From Thalassobius vesicularis (GTDB lineage: Bacteria > Pseudomonadota > Alphaproteobacteria > Rhodobacterales > Rhodobacteraceae), in contig NZ_SSMD01000002.1 of the NCBI RefSeq assembly GCF_004799325.1, positions 372,001 through 436,000 of the forward strand: a stretch of DNA of 64,000 nucleotides, given 5' to 3'. A program made the translations under genes and the position numbers. Shown one piece after another: positions 34,591-44,400 of this stretch. The notes under the pieces are model-generated. The model did not search any database. It was not told the origin of the DNA and saw only the letters and a program-made list of their open reading frames with translations. The stretch's first letter is position 1, and every line of letters starts with the position of its first letter.

Positions 34591-35253
34591 TCAGTAGGTG
34601 TAGGGCGCCTTGACCTGCTTGCGGTCCTGCATGCGCTTGAAGCTGGCCTTGGCCGCATCCGGATCATAGTCGCGCAGCGCCGAGAACCGGTCTTCGTCGT
34701 CGTATTCGTACAGGCTGCGGGTGCTGACCGTCGGCACCTGACCGAACTGCGCCATCACCTTCTTGGGCGAAATCGACGGCACCACGTTCAGACCGGGCAG
34801 TTGCGCCAGAATCTCCGAGGTCGAGGCCGCGCAGCGCCCGTCAACCACTTCGCCCTTCGACTGCGCCAGGCGCAGCGCCAGCTCGGCCACTTCGGGCGAC
34901 ACCGGCATCCGCTGGATCACGACGTGATAGGTCTGGCGGGCGTGGAACCGGGTGTAGACGTCCTCCAGATACGGAGTGACGCCGTAAACCACGTCATTGC
35001 GCGCCACGATCTTGGGATCGCGGAACGACCCCGCCGGATCAAAGATCACACGCTGGCTGGCGTTGATCATCAGCGAGGTATGCGCGCCGGATCCGTTCTG
35101 GTTGTTGATCATGGTGAAAAGGGTCAGCTCGTTCGGCCCGTTGTGCCGATAGACCGCGTTGGCGATCTGCTCGTCCGTGACGGGCGGGTCATGCTTGACG
35201 GCACACCCTGCCGCCAGACTGGCCGCTGCCAATATCAGGAACCACTTACGCAT
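34591..35253 (-). CDS. Lipoprotein with possible permuted papain-like fold
   Basis: A 220-residue lipoprotein: signal peptide with lipobox LAAGC (Cys17). The central GAHTSLMINASQRVIFDPAG (His58) and later DGRCAASTSEIL (Cys141) recall the His-then-Cys order of circularly permuted NlpC/P60 (YaeF/YiiX-like) hydrolases. That is a fold guess from motif order, not a confirmed family. Function unknown; probably anchored to the inner or outer membrane facing the periplasm. It lies downstream of the coxIV gene on the same strand (25-base gap). Confidence 0.65.
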   Translation of the reverse strand: MRKWFLILAAASLAAGCAVKHDPPVTDEQIANAVYRHNGPNELTLFTMINNQNGSGAHTSLMINASQRVIFDPAGSFRDPKIVARNDVVYGVTPYLEDVYTRFHARQTYHVVIQRMPVSPEVAELALRLAQSKGEVVDGRCAASTSEILAQLPGLNVVPSISPKKVMAQFGQVPTVSTRSLYEYDDEDRFSALRDYDPDAAKASFKRMQDRKQVKAPYTY

Positions 35254-35278
35254 CGAACAAACCCTTTCGCTGATAGAA

Positions 35279-35413
35279 TCAGCTGTTGACCAGCGCCATG
35301 AAAATCAGGACCGCGATCACTGCGTAAACAGTGTAGGTCGAAGCTTTGATGAAACCGTGAAAGGTTTTTTCCTGAACAGTGATGTCCATTTCGCCGTGCT
35401 TGTGGGCTGCCAT
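35279..35413 (-). CDS. aa3-type cytochrome c oxidase subunit IV
   Basis: A 44-residue protein too short for most gene callers. It starts [20 protein letters not shown] and ends in a single membrane helix (about residues 25-43), matching the bacterial aa3 oxidase subunit IV family (PF07835). The family members are accessory single-helix subunits of cytochrome c oxidase in Paracoccus and Rhodobacter. AAGGA precedes the ATG. The main oxidase genes are not nearby. Confidence 0.85.
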   Translation of the reverse strand: MAAHKHGEMDITVQEKTFHGFIKASTYTVYAVIAVLIFMALVNS

Positions 35414-35512
35414 TGGTGCGTTTCCTTGCAGTCTGGATGTTTCTTCCCGTGACTAGCGGATTTTTTTTACGCTGTCATCCCCCGGGAATGTGGATCGAGC
35501 GGGCCCGTCGTC

Positions 35513-35968
35513 TCAGGTCTCGCTCTTGACCAGATCTTCGACAAGGCGGAACCCGATGCGGGTGGGTTCTTCGCGGGCGGGTTCCTTGGGCAGGGCCCGC
35601 AGGATCACGCTCAGCTGGCTGACATGCTGGATCAGCTGCGTTTTGGCCCCGGTTTCGTCGCTGCCGTAAAACGTCACGATGTCGGGGTCGAAATAGCCCA
35701 TCCCCTCGATCCGCAGAACGCCCGCTTCGCCCCCGGCGAATCCCATGGCGATCTCGTGTTCGTTGTCCAGCTGCTCCTCGAAGTTCTGGATATAGAGAAT
35801 CAGCCGCTCATACGCCCATTCGGCGGGCGATTTCTGCTGGACGGGCTTGGCCGTGACCTCGGGCGGCACGTCGGTGACGGCGGCCTCGGGGTCCGCGCGC
35901 ACCTCGTAGCGACGCGGGATCGCGTCGCCTTCGTGGGCTTCGGCGGTGGTGTTGACCTTGCCGTCCAT
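35513..35968 (-). CDS. Conserved hypothetical protein, DUF6173-like
   Basis: A 151-residue soluble acidic protein. The first 45 residues look disordered; the core from AEWAYERLILYIQNFEEQLDN through LRIEGMGYFDPDIVTFYG is a compact alpha/beta domain that I associate with DUF6173, with modest certainty. Function unknown. It is the last gene of the acyl-CoA dehydrogenase-MBL operon on the minus strand, 4 bases after the MBL gene. Confidence 0.7.
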   Translation of the reverse strand: MDGKVNTTAEAHEGDAIPRRYEVRADPEAAVTDVPPEVTAKPVQQKSPAEWAYERLILYIQNFEEQLDNEHEIAMGFAGGEAGVLRIEGMGYFDPDIVTFYGSDETGAKTQLIQHVSQLSVILRALPKEPAREEPTRIGFRLVEDLVKSET

Positions 35969-35972
35969 GGCG

Positions 35973-37028
35973 TCACTCCTTCATCTGCCACAGCCACGCG
36001 CCATCGGCGCGGGCGGTGCGGGTCACCTCCCCTTCATGATACAGATGATTGAGGTGCGCGACAGCCTCGACCAGCGCCAGCCCATAAGTGCCGATGTCGA
36101 TCGTGCGCTTGAACAGCGGCGGGAAGCATTCGGCCGCGGTGCGCGGTTGCACCAGGTGCTGGCGCAGGCGGCGCAGCCCGCCGTGGTGGTTGTCGATCAG
36201 CTGGCGCATCCGCGTCGGCAGCCCGGTGAACGGCAGCTTGTGCCCGCCCAGTACCAGGTGATCCTCGCGCGCCAGCGTCGCCAGCCGCGTGCAGCTTTCC
36301 ATCCATTCGCCCAGCGGGTCGGCATCCGGCTCGGTCGCGTGCACGCCGATATTCGGGCTGATCGAGGGCAGGATCTGGTCGCCAGCCAGCACCAGGTTGT
36401 CCGAGCGGCTCCACATCGTCAGGTGTTCCGGCGCGTGACCGTTGCCGATGTGGATGTCCCACTCGCGCCCGCCGGCGCTGATCACGTCGCCCTGCTGCAC
36501 CCGGATAAAGCCCACCGGCAGCGGATGCGACAGGTCGGCAAAGTTGAACGGCCGCTCTTGCAGGCGCTTTTCATAGACCTCTTGCGACATGCCCGCCCGG
36601 CGCCAGAACAGTTTGACCTGCTCGGTCACCTTGTGCTCGACGTCCAGGATCAGCATCCGCGACATCAGATAGGCGGTGCGGGTCGTCCACAGCTCGGCCC
36701 CTTTGGCGATGAACCAGCCCGCCATGCCGACATGGTCGGGATGGTGGTGGGTCAGGATCACACGGCTGACCGGCTTGCCGCCCAGCGGCCCGGCCAGCAG
36801 CTTTTCCCAGATCGCGACCGTCCGCTTCGAGTAGACGCCGCAATCAACCAGGGTCCAGCTGTCGCCCTCGTCCAGCGCGTAGATGTTGACGTGGTCCAGC
36901 GCCATCGGCAGCGGCAGGCGCAGCCACAGCACGCCCTCGGCGATGCGGGTCGCCTCACCCTCGGCGGGCGGAGCGTCCCAAGGATACCGGATGCCGCCGG
37001 GTGTCACCTCGGCCAAGGCCGCGGTCAC
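35973..37028 (-). CDS. Metallo-beta-lactamase-fold hydrolase (cytoplasmic)
   Basis: A 351-residue MBL-fold protein without signal peptide. Metal ligands are in ILTHHHPDHVG (HxHxDH) and later GNGHAPEHL and LAGDQILPS. A C-terminal winged-helix-like segment (from about residue 290) resembles the LACTB2-type accessory domain. GTG start, sharing GTGA with the end of the acyl-CoA dehydrogenase gene. The coupling suggests a thioesterase-like or detoxifying role beside acyl-CoA oxidation; that is inference. Confidence 0.85.
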   Translation of the reverse strand: MTAALAEVTPGGIRYPWDAPPAEGEATRIAEGVLWLRLPLPMALDHVNIYALDEGDSWTLVDCGVYSKRTVAIWEKLLAGPLGGKPVSRVILTHHHPDHVGMAGWFIAKGAELWTTRTAYLMSRMLILDVEHKVTEQVKLFWRRAGMSQEVYEKRLQERPFNFADLSHPLPVGFIRVQQGDVISAGGREWDIHIGNGHAPEHLTMWSRSDNLVLAGDQILPSISPNIGVHATEPDADPLGEWMESCTRLATLAREDHLVLGGHKLPFTGLPTRMRQLIDNHHGGLRRLRQHLVQPRTAAECFPPLFKRTIDIGTYGLALVEAVAHLNHLYHEGEVTRTARADGAWLWQMKE

Positions 37029-38719
37029 GCGACCAGCTCGTCATTGGTGATGTCGTACAGATCCGCAGCGCCCGCCATCGCGTGTTCCAGCAGCCCGCCG
37101 AACTGCGGCAGCAGCCGGTTGACGTAGAACCGGGCGACCTTGGTCCGGGTGCCATTGCCGCCCTCGGCCATCGCGGCCTTCAGGTGGTAATGCCCGCCCA
37201 GCACGCGCCCGAACGCGGTCAGGAACGGCACGGCCCCGGCGAACCGGTCGTTCATGTCCTTTTGCGCCAGCATCCATTCGACCGCTTCGCGCAGCGTTTC
37301 GGTGGCTTGCCACACGGGTTCGGCCAGCTCGGGCAGCACGGCGCGCGCTTGCTCGGCATGGGTTTCGATCTCGTCCAGCAGGGTGAACGCAGCCTCTCCG
37401 CCATCCATCATCTTGCGACCCACAAGGTCCATCGCCTGAATGCCGTTGGTGCCCTCGTAGATCGCGGTGATGCGCACATCACGGCTGAACTGAGCAGCCC
37501 CGGTTTCCTCGATAAAGCCCATGCCGCCGTGGATCTGCACGCCCAGCTCGGCTACGGCCATGCCCACATCGGTCGAGAACGCCTTGGCGATCGGCGTCAG
37601 CAGCGCCGCGCGGGCACCCCAGGCCGCCTCGCCGGTGGCGTTCGCCATGTCCAGCGCAACCGAGCAATCCAGCACCAGCGAGCGCGCCGCGAACGTGTCC
37701 GCCTTCATGGTCAGCAGCATCCGGCGCACGTCGGCGTGCTGGATGATCTTGCCCATCTGCTCGCGCTCTTGCGCATAGGCCATCGCGTGCTGCAGCGCGC
37801 CCTCGGCAATGCCGACGCCCTGCACGCCCACGCTCAGACGCGCGTTGTTCATCATGGTGAACATCGCCGCCATGCCCTTGTGCTCCTGGCCGACCAGCCA
37901 ACCCTTGGCCCCGTCGAACTGCATCACGCAGGTCGGGCTGCCGTGGATGCCCAGCTTATGCTCCAGGCTGACCACGCCCAGGCTGTTGCGTTCGCCAAGC
38001 GAGCCGTCCTCGTTCGGCAGGAACTTGGGCACCATGAACAGGCTGATCCCCTTGGTGCCTGCGCCACCATCGGGCAGACGCGCCAGAACCAGGTGGCAGA
38101 CATTGCCGCCGAAGTCGTGGTCACCCCAGGTGATGAAGATCTTCTGACCCGTCACCGAATACGAACCATCGTCATTCCGCTCTGCCTTCGACTTCAGCGC
38201 CCCCACGTCCGAGCCCGCGCCCGGTTCCGTCAGGTTCATCGTGCCGGTCCACTCGCCGCTGATCAGCTTGGGCAGGTACATCTCTTTCAGCGCATCGCTC
38301 GCGTGATGCTCCAGCGCCTCGATCTGGCCCTGCGTCAGCAGCGGGCACAGACCCAGCGCCATGCAGGTGCTGGCGACCATCTCGTTATAGGCGGTGTTCA
38401 TCACCAGCGGCAGGCCCATGCCGCCATGCTCAGGCGTGGCCGAGACCGACAACCAGCCGCCATCCGCCATCGCCCGGAACGCCTCGGCATAGCCGGGGCT
38501 GGTGCGCACCACGCCGTTTTCCAGCACCGCGCCGTTCAGGTCGCCATTGCGCTGGATCGGGTACAGGACCTCTTCGGCCATCTTGCCCAGCTCCGTCAGG
38601 ATAGCGCTGGTCATGTCCTCGGTCGCATCCGCGAACCGCTCCGTCCCGGCCACCTGGGCCATATCGACGACGTTTTCGAAAATGAAACGGTAATCTTCTA
38701 CAGGCGCACGGTACGGCAT
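37025..38719 (-). CDS. Acyl-CoA dehydrogenase, long DmdC-like class
   Basis: A 564-residue flavoprotein with standard N-terminal, beta and C-terminal acyl-CoA dehydrogenase domains, plus an additional C-terminal domain (about residues 465-564). The FAD/substrate loop is MNLTEPGAGSDVG and the catalytic Glu lies in AIYEGTNGIQAMDL. This architecture is shared by 3-methylmercaptopropionyl-CoA dehydrogenase (DmdC) of DMSP demethylation and by related long acyl-CoA dehydrogenases; several paralogs exist in roseobacters, so the substrate cannot be assigned. GCAAGGAGG precedes the ATG. It passes electrons to ETF and ETF-QO. Confidence 0.9.
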   Translation of the reverse strand: MPYRAPVEDYRFIFENVVDMAQVAGTERFADATEDMTSAILTELGKMAEEVLYPIQRNGDLNGAVLENGVVRTSPGYAEAFRAMADGGWLSVSATPEHGGMGLPLVMNTAYNEMVASTCMALGLCPLLTQGQIEALEHHASDALKEMYLPKLISGEWTGTMNLTEPGAGSDVGALKSKAERNDDGSYSVTGQKIFITWGDHDFGGNVCHLVLARLPDGGAGTKGISLFMVPKFLPNEDGSLGERNSLGVVSLEHKLGIHGSPTCVMQFDGAKGWLVGQEHKGMAAMFTMMNNARLSVGVQGVGIAEGALQHAMAYAQEREQMGKIIQHADVRRMLLTMKADTFAARSLVLDCSVALDMANATGEAAWGARAALLTPIAKAFSTDVGMAVAELGVQIHGGMGFIEETGAAQFSRDVRITAIYEGTNGIQAMDLVGRKMMDGGEAAFTLLDEIETHAEQARAVLPELAEPVWQATETLREAVEWMLAQKDMNDRFAGAVPFLTAFGRVLGGHYHLKAAMAEGGNGTRTKVARFYVNRLLPQFGGLLEHAMAGAADLYDITNDELVA

Positions 38720-38838
38720 TTGGGCTCCTCCTTGCGGGACGGGTTGGAATTCGGGTCAACCGCAGTTATGCAAAAACGCGTGCCGAGGAAAGTATCCATC
38801 GGCTTGAATGCATCAACCAAAACGCCGCGTCATAGCCC

Positions 38839-39789
38839 ATGTCCAGCCTGTCCACGACCGTCCATACCCCTGATACCGCTGGCATTTTTCGCTGCGCGGA
38901 AACTCTTTCCGCAGGCGGGCTGATCGCCCTGCCCACCGAAACGGTCTACGGACTGGGGGCAGACGCCCGCAACGACACCGCCGTCGCCCGCATCTTCGAG
39001 GCCAAGGGCCGCCCCCGCTTCAATCCGCTGATCGTGCATGTCGCCTCGGCCCAGATCGCGCAGCGCTACGTCCACTGGTCCGACACCGCGCAAAGGCTGG
39101 CCGACGCCTTCTGGCCCGGCGCCCTGACGCTGGTCCTGCCGATCCGCGACGACGCCGGCCTGTCGCCGCTGGTCACCGCCGAGCTGCCGACGCTGGCCAT
39201 CCGCGTCCCCGCCCACCCGGTGGCACAGGCGCTGCTCAGACAATTCGACGGCCCCGTCGCCGCCCCCTCGGCCAACCGCTCGGGCAAGATCAGCCCCACC
39301 ACCGCGCAACACGTGATCGACGGGCTGTCCGGCCGGATCGAGGCCATCCTGGATGGCGGTGCCTGCCCCGTCGGGGTCGAGTCCACCATCATCGGCCTCT
39401 CCGGCACCCCCACCCTGCTGCGCCCCGGCGGCGTCGCCTCCGAGGATATCGAGGCCGTGCTCGGCTCCCCGCTCACCCAGCGCAACCAGTCCGACCCACT
39501 GACCGCGCCGGGCCAGATGCTCTCGCACTACGCCCCCGGCGCCCGCGTCCGCCTGAACGCCACCACGATCCAGCCCGGCGAAATGCTTCTCGGCTTCGGC
39601 CCCGTGGACTGCATGCTGAACCTGTCCGAAACCGGCAACCTGGTCGAGGCTGCGGCCAACCTGTTCCACCACCTCCACGCGCTGGACGCCATGGGCCCAG
39701 AAGGCATCGCCGTCAGCCCGATCCCGATGACCGGCCTTGGCTTGGCCATCAACGACCGCCTGTCCCGCGCCGCCGCCCCCCGCCCCTGA
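38839..39789 (+). CDS. tsaC: L-threonylcarbamoyladenylate synthase
   Basis: A 316-residue Sua5-type protein making threonylcarbamoyl-AMP for t6A37 tRNA modification. The YrdC domain includes GGLIALPTETVYGLGADA, KGRPRFNPLIVHV, FWPGALTLVL and APSANRSGKISPT; the C-terminal Sua5 domain (from about residue 215) begins after PGQMLSHYAPGA. The full Sua5 length suggests the gene is equally well named sua5. It converges on yqgE across two repeat elements. Confidence 0.94.
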   Translation: MSSLSTTVHTPDTAGIFRCAETLSAGGLIALPTETVYGLGADARNDTAVARIFEAKGRPRFNPLIVHVASAQIAQRYVHWSDTAQRLADAFWPGALTLVLPIRDDAGLSPLVTAELPTLAIRVPAHPVAQALLRQFDGPVAAPSANRSGKISPTTAQHVIDGLSGRIEAILDGGACPVGVESTIIGLSGTPTLLRPGGVASEDIEAVLGSPLTQRNQSDPLTAPGQMLSHYAPGARVRLNATTIQPGEMLLGFGPVDCMLNLSETGNLVEAAANLFHHLHALDAMGPEGIAVSPIPMTGLGLAINDRLSRAAAPRP

Positions 39790-39818
39790 CGGCGCGCTCG
39801 TGGCCAGCGTGGCGCCGT

Positions 39819-39898
39819 GAGTATTTTCATCAGAAAGAAGCCGAAAGCAGTTGCAGTATCAGACGCCGCGCCCTTGTTTCTTTCTGATCCAAATACTC
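39819..39898. repeat. Dispersed intergenic element, copy E (two arms)
   Basis: The left arm GAGTATTTTCATCAGAAAGA continues to AGCC (39819-39842). The right arm GTTTCTTTCTGATCC continues to AAATACTC (39876-39898). About 33 bases separate them. It lies between convergent tsaC and yqgE. No GC hairpins flank it. Confidence 0.8.
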
Positions 39899-39929
39899 AA
39901 ATTCCAACGCGGCAACAGGCGCGGCGGCA

Positions 39930-39972
39930 AATCCTGTGATTTGACGGTTAAACCCCACAAACCCTGTGGAAA
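39930..39972. repeat. Second repeat family, copy 1 (downstream of yqgE)
   Basis: Runs AATCCTGTGATTTG, spacer, AAACCCCACAAACC (39950-39963), CTGTGGAA. It aligns with 55075-55116, sharing the 14-base AAACCCCACAAACC exactly and 11 of 14 bases in the left arm. Here the inverted-repeat pairing has decayed. Confidence 0.6.
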
Positions 39973-39978
39973 TCGCGC

Positions 39979-40545
39979 TCAGGCGTGACCTGCTTCCGAC
40001 GACAGCAGCAGCGGGCTGATCCCCATCGAGCGCAGCGCGCCGTCCCATTTCGCGTTGTCGGGCAGGTCGAAGACCAGCCGCATATCGGCGTCGCAGGTCA
40101 GCCAGGCGTTCTGGGCCAGTTCGCCCTCCAACTGCCCCGGGCCCCAGCCCGCATAGCCGATCACCACCAGCGCTCGTTCCGGCCCATGGCCACGGGCCAG
40201 TTCCTCGAGGATGTCCAGCGTGGCGGTCATGCCAAACCCGCCTTCGACCTTCAACGTATTGACGAAGCTGACATAATCCAGCGAGTGCAGCACGAAGCCG
40301 CGCCCTGTCTCGACCGGGCCGCCGAAGCGCACGTTCATTTGGCGGCTTTCCGGGCCGTGGCTGATCGAGAGCTGCTCGAGCATGTCCGAAAGCTCTACCT
40401 CGCCGGTGGGTTTGTTGACGATCAGGCCCATCGCCCCTTCGGCGGAATGGGCGCAGATCAGCACAACGGACTTGTCGAACCGCGGATCCCCCATGCCGGG
40501 CATCGCGATCAACAATTTACCAGTGAGGTTCAACTCGGGTTCCAT
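39979..40545 (-). CDS. YqgE/AlgH family protein
   Basis: A 188-residue cytoplasmic protein of the widely conserved YqgE (AlgH) family: [17 protein letters not shown] at the start, [20 protein letters not shown], then [13 protein letters not shown]. The biochemical role is unsettled. Divergent from the DsbD-N protein gene. Confidence 0.92.
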   Translation of the reverse strand: MEPELNLTGKLLIAMPGMGDPRFDKSVVLICAHSAEGAMGLIVNKPTGEVELSDMLEQLSISHGPESRQMNVRFGGPVETGRGFVLHSLDYVSFVNTLKVEGGFGMTATLDILEELARGHGPERALVVIGYAGWGPGQLEGELAQNAWLTCDADMRLVFDLPDNAKWDGALRSMGISPLLLSSEAGHA

Positions 40546-40678
40546 ATCTCAAAGATAAGATCGCCACTGGCCCCGGTCCAGCACCCGCGACAGAAAAACC
40601 ACGTCTGTGGCCCGCTCACGTCGCCTCGCCCGAATGTGAGTTGGCAAGCGCCCGATTTTCACCCATGTCAGGGGGACC

Positions 40679-41485
40679 ATGAAGCACCGTACCCTGACCG
40701 CCCTTGCCGTTTGCATGACCCTGGCCGCGCCCGCGCTGGCGCAGGATCAGCAGTCGCCCGTCGTGTCCTTGCAGGTTTTGCCAGGCTGGACGGCCGAGGA
40801 CGGCACCCATATCGCCGCGTTGAAGATCGACCTGGCGCCGGGGTGGAAGACCTATTGGCGCGCGCCGGGGGATGCGGGGATTCCGCCGATGATCGACTGG
40901 TCGGCCTCGGCGAACCTGCGGGCGATGGTGCCGGCTTGGCCCACGCCCAAGGTATTTTCGCAAAACGGCATGAATTCAGTGGGTTACAAGGGCGATCTGA
41001 TCCTGCCCGTGGTGCTGACCCCGCGCGATCCCGGCCAGCCGATCACCCTGAAGGGCGATTTGCAGATCGGGATCTGCAACGACATCTGCGTCCCGGCCGA
41101 GCTGCAATTCGACATGGCCCTGCCCGGGTCGCGCCAGCGGGATCCGCAGATTTCCGCCGCCTTGGCCGACCAGCCTCTGACCGCCTACAAGGCCGGTGTC
41201 GGGCAGGTCAGCTGCGAGATCGCGCTGGACAAGGACGGGCTGAAACTGACGGCGCATCTGACGATGCCTCCGGCTGGCAGCTACGAATACGCCGTGGTCG
41301 AGACCGCCGACCCCGAGGTCTGGGTCGCCGAAAGCGAAACCACCCGTCAGGGCGACGTGCTGACCGTCCGGACCGAGCTGGTGCACATGGATGGCGGCGC
41401 CTTTGCGCTGGATCGCTCGGGGCTGCGCGTCACCGTTCTGGGCAGCGATCATGCCGTCGATATTCAGGGCTGCCCGGCGAACTGA
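40679..41485 (+). CDS. Periplasmic DsbD-N-domain protein
   Basis: A 268-residue exported protein: signal peptide (residues 1-21, ending ALAQ) and one thiol:disulfide-interchange DsbD alpha-type domain (APGWKTYWRAPGDAGIPP, VGYKGDLILPV, a CNDICVPAE pair of cysteines, and a distal Cys). There is no DsbD transmembrane or thioredoxin part, so it is a stand-alone domain as often seen in alphaproteobacteria. Probably handles thiol redox in the periplasm; partner unknown. Confidence 0.85.
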   Translation: MKHRTLTALAVCMTLAAPALAQDQQSPVVSLQVLPGWTAEDGTHIAALKIDLAPGWKTYWRAPGDAGIPPMIDWSASANLRAMVPAWPTPKVFSQNGMNSVGYKGDLILPVVLTPRDPGQPITLKGDLQIGICNDICVPAELQFDMALPGSRQRDPQISAALADQPLTAYKAGVGQVSCEIALDKDGLKLTAHLTMPPAGSYEYAVVETADPEVWVAESETTRQGDVLTVRTELVHMDGGAFALDRSGLRVTVLGSDHAVDIQGCPAN

Positions 41486-41491
41486 GCCCGC

Positions 41492-44400
41492 TCAGGCCGC
41501 GCGGCGGCGCAGGGCATAGATTAGCCCCACCATCGCAAAGCCAGCCAGGGTCAGCGCGGCCACGCCCCCCAGGAACAGCATCAGCCCGCCCAGCATCGGG
41601 CTGCCGATCGCCCATGCGGCCAGCGGCGGATAGACCGCGCCGGTCACAAAGGGCCACCCCATCGTCAGCCCCAGCCAGCCCAGCAGCACGGCCACGCCCA
41701 GCACCACCGGCACACGCAGCGCGCGGGCCCGCACGGCGCGGCGCAGCGACAGAAACTGCCGGCCCAGATCCTGCTGGATCGCCACCAGCGCGGGCACGAC
41801 CATCAGCACCAGCACCATGCCGAAGCCCAGCCCGTAGACCAGCGTGATCACCGTGGGCCGCAGGAATTGCGCCTGCTGCGAGGTTTCGTACAGCAGCGGC
41901 GCCAGACCCATCACCGTAGTCAGCGTCGTCAGCATCACCGGGCGCAACCGGTCCGCCGTGCCGTCGATGATCGAGGGGATCAGCCCGCGATCCTGCGCGT
42001 AATCGTCGATGGTGGTCACCAGCACGATCGAGTCGTTGATGATGATGCCCGTCATGCCCACCAGCCCGACGACGGTGAACATGGACAGCGGCACCTCCCA
42101 CAGGACATGGCCCCAGATCGTGCCGACCAGGCCAAAGGGGATGATCGCCATCACCACGATTGGCCGGGTCCAGCTGCTGAACACCCAGGCCAGCACCAGG
42201 TAAATGCCCAGCAGGCACAGGGTCAGGCCGGTCATTGCCTCGGACAGGAACTGGTCCTCTTGTTCCGACAGGCCCGCCATGCGCCATTCCACCTGATGTT
42301 CGCTGGCGATCTTCGGCAGGATCTCGGCTTCCAGCAGGCGGCCGATTTCCTCGGCGCGGGCGGGGTCGTCCTCGGAAATATCCCCGGTGACCGAGATCAG
42401 CCGCACGCCGTTTTCCCGCTTCACCGTCGAAAACCCCGAGCGCGCCCGCACGCTGACGATATCCGCCAGCGGCACGTAACGACCGGCCGAGGTGCGCAGT
42501 TGCAGGGTCTCCAGAAAATCGGCGGTGCGCTCGGTCTCGGGCAGCTCGACCCGGATCGCCGCACTGCGCGGCCCGTCAGGAAAGGTCGCCGCCTCCAGCC
42601 CGTTCAGGCGGTGGCGCAGCACCCGGCCCAGACCGTCGATGGTGAACCCCAGCGCCTGCCCCTGCGGGGTCAGCTCCAGGATAAGCTCATCCTTGTCATA
42701 GGGCAGGTTGTCCTCAACAGCCGAGACTTCGGGGAACTTGGCCAGCGCCTGTTTCAGCGCCTCGCTGGCGCCTTTCAGCACCTCGGCAGTGGCCCCGTAA
42801 AACTGCACGTCCAGCGCATCCCCGCCGGGGCCGGACCGATACCCTCGGAAGCTGACGGTTTCGGCCAGCGGGTGGTTGCGCACGCGTTCCTGCAACTCGC
42901 CCAGAAAGGCAAAGCTGGAATAGGGGCGCAGGTCGGCGTCGATCAGCTCGATCGCGATACCACCCAGCAGGTCCGCGTCCTTGGTGTCGGCCCCCGGCAG
43001 CGGCGCGCCGGAATTGCCGCCGACCTCGGCCATCACGTAATCCAGCGGATTGCGGCCATAGCGGGCCTCGTACTCCGCCCCCAGCTCCTCTGTCGCGCGC
43101 TGCATTTCACGCATCATTTCAAGGCTGTGGGCGCGCGTCGCCCCCGGCAGCATGGCGAAATTGCCGGTGACGCTGCCGCGCTCGGGCGCGTTGAAGAACC
43201 GCCACTGCACGTCGCCCCGGATGAAGATCGCGATCTGCCCGGCCAGCAGCAGGATCGCCCCCGCCATCACCGGATAGCGCGCCCAGACGACAAAGGTGGT
43301 GAAGGGCCGGAACAGGGTGCTGCGCACCCAGCGGAACCCCTTGTTCACCGTGCGCGAGGGCCAGTCGTACCAATGCTCCTTGGCCGAATGCGCCAGCGCG
43401 TGAGCCATGTGGTTGGGCAGGATCAGGAAACATTCAACCAGCGAGGCGCCCAGCACCGCGATCACGGTGAACGGAATATCCCCCACCAGATCGCCAAAGC
43501 GCCCGCCAATCGCCGTCAGCCCGAAGAACGCGATGATCGTGGTCAGCGTGGCCGAGAACACCGGCAGCGCCATCCGCCGCGCGGCGGTCTCCGAGGCGCT
43601 GATCGGCCCGTGCCCGTGGCGCGACAGGTGGTCGGCATGTTCACCCACCACGATGGCGTCATCCACCACGATGCCCAGCGTGATGATCAGGCCGAACAGG
43701 CTGATCATGTTGATGGTCAGCCCGCCCAGATACATCAGCGCAATCGCCGTCAGCATCGAAACCGGAATCCCCGCCGCCACCCAGAACGCCGTCCGCGCGT
43801 TCAGGAACAGGAACAGCAGGATCAGCACCATCACCAGCCCCTGCGCGCCGTTGCTCAGCAGGATGTTCAGGCGGGCGGTGATCGCCTCGGCGCGGGTGCG
43901 GATCAGATCGACGGTCACGCCCTTGGGCAGGGTGACCTCCATCTCGTCGGCCACCTTTTGCACCTGCGCCTGCGCCTTGATCGCATCGCCCGAGGCCGAG
44001 CGGTCCACCCGGATCGACACCGCCGGGTTTTCATCCACGTAATAGACCCGCGCCCGGTCGGCCCCCAGCAGGCGCACCGCCGCCACGTCGCCCACCGTCA
44101 GCGCCGACCCGTCCGGGTTCGAGCGCAACACGATCCGCCCGATCTGCTCGGCCGAGCGTTTTTCGACCCCCGTACGCACCCGCGTGCTGCCGCCGCCCAC
44201 ATCCCCGGCGGGATCGGCGTCCACCTCCTCGGCGATCGCAGCGGCGATCTGGGCGATGGTCACGTCATGCGCGCGCAGGCTCAGGCTGGGCACCTCGACC
44301 AGAATCTCGGGTGCTGCGACGCCCCGGATCGTGGTGCGGGTGATGCCCACCTCGAACAGGCGGGCGACGAATTCATCCGCGAACAGCCCCAGCTGTTGCA

